64,000 nt of DNA from Marinobacter sp. THAF197a (GTDB lineage: Bacteria; Pseudomonadota; Gammaproteobacteria; Pseudomonadales; Oleiphilaceae), in assembly GCF_009363275.1 (NCBI RefSeq), contig NZ_CP045324.1:1984001-2048000 (forward strand), given 5' to 3'. A program made the position numbers and the translations under genes. The notes under the pieces are model-generated. The model was not told the origin of the DNA. It worked only from the letters and a program-made list of their open reading frames with translations, and ran no database searches. Below, in pieces: positions 28,758 through 36,192 of the stretch (position 1 is the first letter of the stretch; each line of letters starts with the position of its first letter).

Positions 28758-29753
28758 TTAGCTGGCCATTCTCAACCCTGAAGCACCGTACTTGCGCCTT
28801 AGTGAGTCATCAAAATTGTCTACCACTCGGGACGCATCTTGCCGGAGGTCTTCTCCAATAATGCGATGAGCCGCACGAACCGCATCTGCTCTCAGCTTTC
28901 GGTTCGGGGTAAGTTGCATCAACAAGTCCAAATTGTCTTTGCGGCAGAAGTTCCGCATCAGTTTGCGTTGACGAACTAGCTCTTGCTCAATTTTGTCTAG
29001 CTGAGACACCTGCTTAATAACCTCTTCAGCTTCTTTGATCTCAGGCTCGCTCAGAAATAAGTGCGTTGGAAGATTGTTCAACCGCCGTCCAACTGCACTG
29101 AAACTGATACCCCACCCGCCCCTTCTTGGGGTAAGCCAATCTCCAAGCCCTTCTAGAGGGCGGAAGTCCATTAGGTGCCAATCCTCAGCAGTTGAGGTTG
29201 ATCCGTCCTCCCGCTTTACTTCCTTTCGAACCGAATATTCCCAAGTTAAGTCAAAGCTCCGTCTCTTCCATCGATCCCGAAGAGTTTTCAAGATTGGTCC
29301 AGGTAGGTTTTCTACAATACGAGAGGCTTCATGGAAGTTACTCTCCGCGACTTGCTTCAAATAACCGAGCCTGTTTTCTATCTCTTTGCGGCCTGCCAAG
29401 AACTTGCGAACTTTGGCGCGGTCTGCTTCGAGCTTTTCTGATTTTCGGAGCCTGCTAAACGCCAGCTTGATATCTTTGTCCTCGATTCCGAGGTGTTTCT
29501 CAGCGCAACAGTTCCCAATAAGAACTTTGTTGTTACTCTTCGTCTCGACTACATACCCCCAGAGGTGCTCTTGGCCACAAATGTGTTGCCCTCTGAGGTA
29601 CTGACATCTGGCTTCTTGCTTCAGGAGGCGGTAGGACTTGATGGGGCATCTGAAATTGTCTTTCGACAAAGGCTCGTCGCCATTAATGTCAAAGCTTTCG
29701 CAAAGCTGACTGTAGGTCTTGATATTAAGAATATGGAGGCTATCAGAAGACAT
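28758..29753 (-). CDS. Unknown protein with N-terminal Cys/His cluster
   Basis: I do not recognise this protein by name. From the ATG at 29753 it is 331 residues; the frame extends to a TTG at 29801. Residues about 30-90 carry a cluster that looks metal-binding: FRCPIK, ARCQYLRGQHICGQEHLWG and VLIGNCCAEKHLG. The spacing resembles the CGxxHxxG...IGxxCxxxH pattern seen in hypothetical phage and island proteins (recalled, not searched). The remaining two thirds is charged and helical, with heptad-like stretches (ADRAKVRKFLAGRKEIENRLGYLK and EAEEVIKQVSQLDKIEQELVRQRKL). It lies divergent from the restriction-modification pair in an AT-rich island. A LexA-like site lies 82 bases upstream of the ATG. 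Nucleic-acid or defence functions are guesses. Confidence 0.7.
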   Translation of the reverse strand: MSSDSLHILNIKTYSQLCESFDINGDEPLSKDNFRCPIKSYRLLKQEARCQYLRGQHICGQEHLWGYVVETKSNNKVLIGNCCAEKHLGIEDKDIKLAFSRLRKSEKLEADRAKVRKFLAGRKEIENRLGYLKQVAESNFHEASRIVENLPGPILKTLRDRWKRRSFDLTWEYSVRKEVKREDGSTSTAEDWHLMDFRPLEGLGDWLTPRRGGWGISFSAVGRRLNNLPTHLFLSEPEIKEAEEVIKQVSQLDKIEQELVRQRKLMRNFCRKDNLDLLMQLTPNRKLRADAVRAAHRIIGEDLRQDASRVVDNFDDSLRRKYGASGLRMAS

Positions 29754-30132
29754 GGGCAAAGGGGGCTCCTTCACTGATTTCAAAGAAATCCGACTGCTCA
29801 ACTGGATGCCTGAAAACAGGGTACTACAGCTCGACTGTACATAAAAGCAGCATTGTTTAAATATACAGTATTATTTGTGAGGCCCCGTTTGCCAAAGACT
29901 CATATTCAAGTGGACAGTTTACCGATCTGGATTGGCCGTAGCCCTTTCCCGTGAGGCCAAAAGCCTAAAATGACTCGCCAGAGGTCGAAGCAAGGGGGTA
30001 CGGGGGGGAAGCCAGATGTTGACGCGATTAAAGAATACAGACGAATTTTATGTTAATTTTCGATTCGGTTGGCTGTCATGGTAGACGGTCCAGAATCTTG
30101 TCACGCTCGCAGAAACGGAAAAGCAACAACTC
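29754..30132. other. Divergent intergenic region, unknown gene / methyltransferase
   Basis: This AT-rich stretch of 379 bases must hold promoters for the unknown gene (-) and the methyltransferase (+). I see a LexA-like site at 29835-29850 and no reading frame with a ribosome site; in particular no controller (C) protein gene is evident ahead of the restriction-modification pair. The purine run around 29993-30012 is GGGGGT/ACGGGGGGGAA. Confidence 0.6.
29835..29850 (-). promoter_or_regulatory. LexA-box-like sequence
   Basis: CTGTACATAAAAGCAG fits CTG-N10-CAG with the inner T conserved but G in place of the inner A. It is placed 82 bases upstream of the unknown gene's ATG. A single degenerate match is weak evidence for SOS control. 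Confidence 0.25.
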
Positions 30133-31464
30133 ATGGCCTCATCACGCAAAACGCAAGAAAGACCAATTGGCATTGACCTATTCGCAGGTGCTGGTGGTTT
30201 ATCCCTGGGCTTTGAACAAGCCGGTTTCGATGTTGCGGCTGCCGTAGAGATTGACCCAATTCACTGTGCTACGCATGAGTACAACTTTCCGTACTCTAAG
30301 GTCATCTGCGCGAGTGTCACGGACCTCACAGGTGAGGACATCCGGCGGCGTGCTGATTTGGGGAATAAACAAATCGATGTTGTCTTTGGCGGAGCGCCGT
30401 GTCAGGGATTTTCACTCATCGGTAAGCGCACTCTCGATGACCCCCGAAATCAGTTAGCGTCAGACTATGTGCGCCTAGTGTACGAACTTCAGCCCCGTTA
30501 CTTCGTGTTTGAGAACGTCAAGGGTCTGACGGTTGGCAAGCATGTGAAGTTTCTTAAAGACATGATCAAAGCCCTAAAGGACTCTGGCTATGATGTGGTC
30601 AATCCATACGAAGTGCTGAATGCGGCTCACTACAGTGTCCCTCAGTCGCGCCAAAGGCTATTTCTCGTGGGTGCTAGGCGTGGCCTACCCCTGCCTGTGT
30701 ATCCCGAGCCATACAATAAAATAGTTACTGTCGAGGAAGCTATTGGCGACCTGCCGGACGCTAACGAATTTCCTGAACTTGTCGATTCGGACACGGTTGC
30801 GACTGAGTGGGAGACCACATCGACATATGCACGAATCCTCAGGGGCCAACAAACCGATGAGTCAGACTATAGCTTCCCCCGTCGCTTTGATCACTCTCTG
30901 CTGACATCGAGCTTGCGAACAAAACACACGGAGTTGTCCCAGTCTCGATTCCTTGCCACTGAACCCGGCAAGACAGAGCCTGTAAGCCGTTTCAGAAAAC
31001 TTGATCCTAAGGGGCTGTGCAACACCCTGCGGGCCGGGACCGATAGCGCGAGAGGTGCCTTTACCTCACCACGACCGATCCATCCTGCGCTACCACGGGT
31101 TATCACCGTGCGTGAAGCTGCGAGGCTCCATTCTTACCCAGACTGGTTCAGGTTCCATTCAACCAAATGGCATGGATTCAGGCAGGTCGGAAATAGTGTT
31201 CCGCCCATGCTGGGAAGAGCTGTGGCCAGGCAGATTGCAGAGGCGCTTCGTTATACCCCGGTTCAACCCGCTGACTACATTAACCTCGGTGCTGAAGAAC
31301 TGCTTTACATGGACATGAGCAGGGCCGCGAAAAAATTCGGTGTCCCAGTCGACACCATAGCTCAGAGGACACGAAAGACTGCTAAAGCTGCTGAACAAGC
31401 AGAAGATGCAGAACAACTGACCCTGGCCCTGCAAGCTGCAATCACTGAGGAAGCTAATGCCTAA
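30133..31464 (+). CDS. DNA (cytosine-5-)-methyltransferase
   Basis: This 443-residue C5-cytosine methyltransferase transfers methyl from SAM to a specific cytosine in DNA. Ordered motifs are: I DLFAGAGGLSLGFEQAGFDV, IV GGAPCQGFSLIGKR with the catalytic Cys, VI FENVKG, VIII QSRQRLFLVGAR, then a target-recognition region (about residues 205-300), IX LRAGTD..., and X FRQVGNSVPPMLGRAVARQI. A roughly 60-residue helical tail after motif X is extra compared with minimal enzymes. The stop overlaps the next gene by 8 bases, the usual sign of a type II modification and restriction pair. Recognition sequence cannot be read from the protein. AT-richer base use suggests transfer. Confidence 0.95.
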   Translation: MASSRKTQERPIGIDLFAGAGGLSLGFEQAGFDVAAAVEIDPIHCATHEYNFPYSKVICASVTDLTGEDIRRRADLGNKQIDVVFGGAPCQGFSLIGKRTLDDPRNQLASDYVRLVYELQPRYFVFENVKGLTVGKHVKFLKDMIKALKDSGYDVVNPYEVLNAAHYSVPQSRQRLFLVGARRGLPLPVYPEPYNKIVTVEEAIGDLPDANEFPELVDSDTVATEWETTSTYARILRGQQTDESDYSFPRRFDHSLLTSSLRTKHTELSQSRFLATEPGKTEPVSRFRKLDPKGLCNTLRAGTDSARGAFTSPRPIHPALPRVITVREAARLHSYPDWFRFHSTKWHGFRQVGNSVPPMLGRAVARQIAEALRYTPVQPADYINLGAEELLYMDMSRAAKKFGVPVDTIAQRTRKTAKAAEQAEDAEQLTLALQAAITEEANA

Positions 31465-32266
31465 GAAAAAGCAAAACCGATACAGCGCCCTGATCGCGGA
31501 AATATTTGCTAATCATTACCAGCCCGGTATGACTGAGTTTGTCTTCGAGAGGAGTGAGCTGATTGATTGTGCGCACAAACTACAGGTCGATCTGCCAAAG
31601 AATCCCGGCGACGTGATTTATTCCTTCAGGTATAGAAACAACTTCCCTCAGACCATTCAGGAAACTGCACCCGATGACCTTGAGTGGATCATCGTAGGCG
31701 CGGGCCGCGCGAAGTACCGTTTCAAGCTCGTGAAGCTCAATCGCATCGTACCGCGCGATGACCTAATAAAAGTTAAGATTCCCGATTCAACACCAGAAAT
31801 TATCAACGCATACGCCCTCAACGACGAGCAAGCTCTCCTTGCGAAGGTCAGGTACAACAGACTGGTAGATACCTTTTTGGGAGTTACTGCGAACTCGTTG
31901 CAAAACCACCTGAGAACTACCGTCAAAGGAATAGGTCAGATTGAAATTGATGAAATTTATGTTGGCCTTAACAAGCATGGACAACACTTCGTAATCCCGG
32001 TGCAAGCAAAGGGCGGAAAAGACAAACATGGATCAGTCCAGACATCGCAAGACATCCTGTTCTGCGAGCAGAAGTTTCCATACCTAGCCTGCCGGGCAGT
32101 GTCCGCACAATTCATGGATGATGACCTTATCGCAATGTTTGAGTTGGTGATGCAGGATGACGAGGTGTGTGTGGTGCAGGAAAAACACTATCGCCTCGTA
32201 CCCGCTGCAAGCATTTCGAAAGCGGACCTAGAGCTATACGCTAGGGAGGGTCTGATTAATGCCTGA
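31457..32266 (+). CDS. Putative type II restriction endonuclease
   Basis: This 269-residue protein is encoded in an 8-base overlap with the C5-methyltransferase. The segment IEIDEIYVGLNKHGQHFVIPVQAKGGKDKHG (residues about 155-185) has the layout of a PD-(D/E)xK nuclease core: an acidic ID/E on one strand, then a hydrophobic strand ending Q-x-K in place of the usual E-x-K. Following residues (TSQDILFCEQKFP) fit a helix after the core. No helicase or methyltransferase motif is present. Function as the cognate endonuclease is inferred from position and this core; I cannot assign a subfamily. Family members with a Gln at the middle position exist, so activity is plausible. Confidence 0.7.
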   Translation: MPKKKQNRYSALIAEIFANHYQPGMTEFVFERSELIDCAHKLQVDLPKNPGDVIYSFRYRNNFPQTIQETAPDDLEWIIVGAGRAKYRFKLVKLNRIVPRDDLIKVKIPDSTPEIINAYALNDEQALLAKVRYNRLVDTFLGVTANSLQNHLRTTVKGIGQIEIDEIYVGLNKHGQHFVIPVQAKGGKDKHGSVQTSQDILFCEQKFPYLACRAVSAQFMDDDLIAMFELVMQDDEVCVVQEKHYRLVPAASISKADLELYAREGLINA

Positions 32267-32327
32267 TTTCTTGCCGAATAACTTTATTAGCTCAAAAAAA
32301 GCTATTCAAAGGCAATTTAGGCACGAT

Positions 32328-33410
32328 CAGCCCCTCTATTTGTTCATTTTTTGCCCGTTTCCCGCCATTTCGGCGGAAAACAGGCGCACTGGCACTACGC
32401 CAGCAGGTATTTTTCACCCATCAGCAGGTTGCTGAACGCGGCCAGCAAGTGTAATCGGTTACTGTTTTTAGCCAGGCCGCGATAGCGAACCTTGCTGTAG
32501 CCAAAGACCTGTTTGATGTACCGGAACGGATGTTCCACTTTGGCACGGGCGCTGGCTTTGAGCTTTTCAGCCTTCAACTTTCGGTCGTCCAGTTTTTTAC
32601 GAGAACCGGGGCGTTTGGCAATGAACCAAGAGACGTTTTTGCGATCCTTATGCTCATCCCGCTTTTGAATGCCAAGATAACCGGCATCACCGAACACGCG
32701 CTGCTCGTCACCGTGAAGAAGGTTGCCGGCCGGCACAATGTCGTGGACGTTGGCGGCCGTCGTGTCGATGCTGTGGATCAGTCCGAGCGTGTCATCAACG
32801 CCGATGTGCATCTTCATGCCGAAATACCATTGATTGCCCTTCCTGGTTTGGTGCATCTCTGGATCCCGCTGACCACTTTTGTTCTTGGTGGAACTCGGTG
32901 CCGAAATAATGCTGGCATCCACAATGCTGCCTTCGCGCAGCATCAGGCCGTTCTTTTCCAAGTGCTTGTTAACTTCTTTGAACAGCACCTTGCCGAGTCC
33001 GTGGCGTTCAAGGAAATGGCGGAACTTGAGAATGGTGGTTTCGTCCGGCAGGCGGTCCAGCTTCAGACCAGCGAAGTGCCGCATGGATTCGATCTCGTAC
33101 AGAGCGTCTTCCATGGCCGGATCGCTCAGGTTATAGAACAGCTGCATGCAGTGAACTCGAAGCATGGCCGGCAGCGGATAGGGAGGCCGGCCATTCTGGC
33201 CCTTCGGGTAATAACGGGCTACCTTCTTCTCCAATTGCTTCCAGGGAATCAGCTTGTCCATCCGCTCCAGAAAGATCTCACGACGCGTTTTGCGCTTCTT
33301 GGTCTGGTACTCAGCTTCGGAGAAGGTGATCTGATCCATGGTGGCAACGAATCCTATGCGGTTGATGATGGCCGTATTATCGCTGATTTTGGGGACTTAT
33401 TCAGAGTCTC
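32328..33410 (-). mobile_element. IS5-family insertion element (ends approximate)
   Basis: The element encodes one intact IS5-type transposase. The right end reads inward GAGACTCTGAATAAGTCC (from 33410) and the left end CAGCCCCTCTATTTGTTC (from 32328); these agree at 10 of 18 positions without gaps, suggesting imperfect terminal repeats. No convincing 4-bp target duplication is seen at these boundaries, so the ends may be off by several bases or flanks may have rearranged. It is inserted just after the endonuclease gene. Confidence 0.65.
32395..33339 (-). CDS. IS5 family transposase
   Basis: This 314-residue DDE transposase has the N-terminal DUF772-like region (RRGIFLERMDKLIPWKQLEK-type start, here FLERMDKLIPWKQLEKKVARYYP) and the three catalytic acidic residues in GSIVDASIISAP, VFGDAGYLGIQKR and KVEHPFRYIKQVFG. 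The frame is intact from ATG (33339) to stop, so the element may still be able to move. The helix HFAGLKLDRLPDETTILKFRHFLE is a further IS5 hallmark. Confidence 0.95.
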   Translation of the reverse strand: MDQITFSEAEYQTKKRKTRREIFLERMDKLIPWKQLEKKVARYYPKGQNGRPPYPLPAMLRVHCMQLFYNLSDPAMEDALYEIESMRHFAGLKLDRLPDETTILKFRHFLERHGLGKVLFKEVNKHLEKNGLMLREGSIVDASIISAPSSTKNKSGQRDPEMHQTRKGNQWYFGMKMHIGVDDTLGLIHSIDTTAANVHDIVPAGNLLHGDEQRVFGDAGYLGIQKRDEHKDRKNVSWFIAKRPGSRKKLDDRKLKAEKLKASARAKVEHPFRYIKQVFGYSKVRYRGLAKNSNRLHLLAAFSNLLMGEKYLLA

Positions 33411-33427
33411 CCTAGGTCCGAGTAATT

Positions 33428-33556
33428 CTACCCCTGAAGACAATGTAACGAGGCTTGCTTTGCGTGCAGGTGGTGATCAATGACGGTCACCACGAAGCCC
33501 TTGTAGCCTTCTGCCGGTACCTGGATGTAGCTCTTCGGGACGCGCCGGTTGAATGA
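33428..33556 (-). pseudogene. Gene remnant, 42-codon C-terminal fragment
   Basis: On the minus strand, 42 codons read SFNRRVPKSYIQVPAEGYKG then FVVTVIDHHLHAKQ and so on to a TAG at 33428. The fragment has protein-like composition but is cut by an in-frame TAG at 33557-33559 and has no start or ribosome site. It lies between the IS right end and the tRNA repeat, probably debris of an earlier gene. I do not recognise the parent family. Confidence 0.35.
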
Positions 33557-33673
33557 CTAAGTGTTGTCTTTCAGTACGAGGTGTTTCTTATCGGAGATGG
33601 CGAGAGCAGATGCCAAGTGTTGACTAGTTTGTTGGTATCATGCCCGTCGGGAACCCGCATGCCCCATGGGCTC

Positions 33674-33714
33674 TGGGCTGGCAGGGGCGGCGCAGTTTCC
33701 CTGGCCCACCGCCA
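33674..33714 (+). pseudogene. Truncated tRNA-Ser remnant
   Basis: TGGGCTGGCAG (33674-33684) equals positions 3-13 of the tRNA-Ser gene (28510-28520), and TCCCTGGCCCACCGCCA (33698-33714) equals its 3' end including CCA. Only 13 unrelated bases lie between, so the D arm to T arm is missing. It looks like an internally deleted tRNA copy and cannot be functional. Confidence 0.5.
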
Positions 33715-33718
33715 TTTT
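33698..33718 (+). repeat. Right direct repeat (attR-like)
   Basis: This is an exact 21-base copy of 28582-28602 (tRNA-Ser 3' end plus TTTT). It marks the far boundary of the island. The following segment (33719-33937) holds no recognised gene apart from the start region of the toxin. Confidence 0.85.
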
Positions 33719-33937
33719 TATTCTTATATTTCCTCTTTTTGATACTCAGTTTCGATCAACGAGCCTTTTCAGAACAGCAGAAGTTTGCATTTAGTTCGAT
33801 ACCTAGCTCGTACCGCAACAAGCTTAGGTTTTCATGACGAATTCAACTGCATTGTTGCGTTTCTGGACTAATTGGGGTTATTGTCATTATCGCTCAGGAG
33901 AGCGCAGGGATAGATCAACGGACAAGGAAATGGAACA

Positions 33938-36190
33938 GTGTCCTATCAGTTATACGTTGCTGGTGGCTACGGCTTCACCGAGAGGATTTTGCCGTCGTTA
34001 CTACACCCTTCCGACGCGGTGTCCATCGCACAGGATTATTTTTCACGCGGTTACCAGGGCGCTCACATAGAGCCACCTCCGGATGGGGGCTATCGCGCCC
34101 TTGAGCAATCATCCAGCAGTGAGCGCCAGGCAATACTGGATGCCTTGCAAAGCGGCCAACTGGTTCTGGGCCGCCTGGATAGCGCAGCCTTTGGTATTTT
34201 CACCGACCGCACAGCAAGTCCAGAGCACCTTCGCTCGGATTTGCCGGCACCCCTGGCAAACCGTTTGCGAGACCGCTGGCCCTCTGGAGCCATTGGCGGG
34301 CCTGCTGTCCGATCCGATTCCCTGCATGCGCCAGCCAGCCAGGACTATCAGCTTGCACCGGAGCCGGTTGCGGAGCCCGTGCCAGGTAAAGGCCCCTATA
34401 GCCTGACCATTGAGTATCGCTGGCCGGACGGTACTGGTGTAGCGAACCTGCCGTTTGAGGTAGGCACGGATTTGGAAAGCGTCACCGGAGTTCTGGACCA
34501 TCAGGGTGCCGCGTCGGTGGAGGGCCTGAATGGCCGGTTTGCCACTGTCAGACTGGGCTCAAGCGCCATGGACGATGTGGTCCGGCAAGAACGCAAGACA
34601 ATCATAGCGGGCCTCCAGCGACTGCTGGAGCAGGAAAGGAAGGACTACGAAGCCCGGGAAACGGTCTATCAGCAGATGCCTCACTATGAAAAGGCTCTGG
34701 TGAACACCGGAGCGGTGTTTCAGGGCGCTTATGATGCGGGGATCGGCCTGTTTGATTTTGTGGTTGGCGTCAGTGATCTGGCTAATCCAACCAAGACACT
34801 GATGGACGGGCTTAAATCGGCATGGTCTGCAAACCAGGAAAACGGAGCCAGCAGCTGGTACGAGACCTTCAACAATCTCTATGACGACAAACGCCGGGAG
34901 CGATGGGTGCGAGCGATTGGGTTCTCGCCATCTGACATCAGTGGGGAGGACATTGCAAAAGCATATGAGTTGGCCAGTCTGGTGATGACGGATGCTCAGC
35001 TCAGCGCTGCTCTGAAAGACTTTGTAACCGATTATGCCGCCATTCAGCACCATACCGATTATGCCTACATTTTCGGAGCGATAGCATTTGAGCTGGTTTT
35101 GGCCGGTTTGCTGGCGGCAACCACACTGGGAGCGGGTAACGCAGCGCAGGCGACCAGCCGTATCCGCCATGCTCGGATTCTGGCGGGGCTCGGGCCGGCA
35201 TTCGGGCGATTTGCCGAGGCGCTAAAGCTTCAAGGGTTGCGCAAGATATGGCGCGATTTCGACCTGAACAGGAAGAATCGTTTTGAGGCTGAAGCATCAC
35301 CGCGTCCAAAGGGCGTGGACCCCGACCCCGTCCAGCTAAGCACGAGGCCAGGGAAAGTTCGGCCCAGATCCTTCGACGAGGCAAAGAAGCTTTTAGGAGA
35401 TGCGCGGAATTCCATCATCGCCAATGGCAAGGCCCCTTCGCCCAAGTACACCCAGGCACAGCTGCACCGCATCGCTCAAGAGGGTTTTGCAGACGAGAAG
35501 TTCATTGTCCGCTTGGTAGAAGAGCCCCATGTGCATCGAAATGGCCCCCACAACGGAACATTAGGTAAGGAAGGTCCGGCCGGTGTGCAGATCTGGTCAA
35601 CGAGTTTTGATCAGATAGCGCACCTGGATACGGACCCCAAATTGATCACTGAAGCAATGGGTGTGAATTACAAGCCAGATGCCAAGTATAAGTTGGCCAT
35701 CATCGATCAGGCAGACGCGGTTAGGTATGCGGATGCTGAGACGATTGTTCCCACATACGGAAATCTGACGAAGTTTGTTGAGGATAAGTTGCCGGGAAAA
35801 GTTGAAAATCCTGCTTTGACGAAGGAGGTTATGACGCCGGAATATTCGCGGGAGTATGAGGCGTTGATCAGGGGCATGCCTGATGATGCGTGGGTTAGCG
35901 CAAAATTACGAAAGCAGTACCTCGCTGATAACGGTGTTGTCGGAAATGAAAAGGCGCTGTTTGATGCTCGCTTTAGTATTCAGGACAACACGGGCGCCAA
36001 TGAGCATTTCACTGGAAACGGTCTAACCAAAACTGCTAGTTCAACTGCGGATAAACCAATATACGGGACCGTTGAAGCATTTAGTCTGCACAAAAATCCC
36101 AAAACGTTCCGGCAAATGACTGGCATGGAAGGTAGCGGTGCACAGTGGGTCGAGTTGGTGGACCTTGAACCGATTAATTTTGGAGCTTAA
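33938..36190 (+). CDS. Putative polymorphic interbacterial toxin/effector
   Basis: This 750-residue protein starts at GTG, with AAGGAA 9 bases upstream. No Sec signal is present. Residues 1-145 form an unknown N-terminal region (MSYQLYVAGGYGFTERILPS). About 150-208 is a beta-rich, transthyretin/Ig-like segment (YSLTIEYRWPDGTGVANLPFEV). About 215-370 is helical. Two hydrophobic stretches follow near residues 264-285 and 376-400 (IFGAIAFELVLAGLLAATTLG). After about residue 460 a basic linker leads to a distinct C-terminal domain. Base composition turns AT-richer toward the 3' end and into the next gene, as in toxins with exchangeable tips. A small gene follows after 2 bases, the usual immunity position. 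Type VI secretion delivery is a guess; no T6SS gene, PAAR or Rhs repeat is in the window. Confidence 0.65.
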   Translation: MSYQLYVAGGYGFTERILPSLLHPSDAVSIAQDYFSRGYQGAHIEPPPDGGYRALEQSSSSERQAILDALQSGQLVLGRLDSAAFGIFTDRTASPEHLRSDLPAPLANRLRDRWPSGAIGGPAVRSDSLHAPASQDYQLAPEPVAEPVPGKGPYSLTIEYRWPDGTGVANLPFEVGTDLESVTGVLDHQGAASVEGLNGRFATVRLGSSAMDDVVRQERKTIIAGLQRLLEQERKDYEARETVYQQMPHYEKALVNTGAVFQGAYDAGIGLFDFVVGVSDLANPTKTLMDGLKSAWSANQENGASSWYETFNNLYDDKRRERWVRAIGFSPSDISGEDIAKAYELASLVMTDAQLSAALKDFVTDYAAIQHHTDYAYIFGAIAFELVLAGLLAATTLGAGNAAQATSRIRHARILAGLGPAFGRFAEALKLQGLRKIWRDFDLNRKNRFEAEASPRPKGVDPDPVQLSTRPGKVRPRSFDEAKKLLGDARNSIIANGKAPSPKYTQAQLHRIAQEGFADEKFIVRLVEEPHVHRNGPHNGTLGKEGPAGVQIWSTSFDQIAHLDTDPKLITEAMGVNYKPDAKYKLAIIDQADAVRYADAETIVPTYGNLTKFVEDKLPGKVENPALTKEVMTPEYSREYEALIRGMPDDAWVSAKLRKQYLADNGVVGNEKALFDARFSIQDNTGANEHFTGNGLTKTASSTADKPIYGTVEAFSLHKNPKTFRQMTGMEGSGAQWVELVDLEPINFGA

Positions 36191-36192
36191 GC

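Larger units (their letters stand above)
28582..33718. mobile_element. tRNA-Ser-associated genomic island, about 5.1 kb
   Basis: The segment is bounded by the 21-bp direct repeat of the tRNA-Ser 3' end. Its coding regions are visibly richer in A/T than the genes on both sides. It contains an unknown Cys/His protein (-), a C5-methyltransferase plus putative endonuclease (+), an IS5-type element and a gene fragment. No integrase or excisionase is present, so it is likely a decayed or non-autonomous island. Whether the toxin locus just beyond 33718 arrived with it is unclear. Confidence 0.75.

Noticed and set aside
30062..30132. Controller (C) protein gene ahead of the methyltransferase
   Set aside because: The frames here are out of phase with any SD and lack a helix-turn-helix pattern.
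32530..33483. 317-codon plus-strand open frame over the IS
   Set aside because: It is antisense to the intact IS5 transposase; extension past the IS is chance.
28603..33697. Phage remnant or integrative conjugative element
   Set aside because: No capsid, tail, integrase, relaxase or T4SS gene is visible.
33640..33837. 65-codon frame across the right island repeat
   Set aside because: It only spans the tRNA remnant and AT-rich flank and has no ribosome site.
33938..36190. Rhs or CdiA classification of the toxin
   Set aside because: No YD/RHS repeats, no PAAR motif, no hemagglutinin repeats and no Sec/TPS signal are seen.
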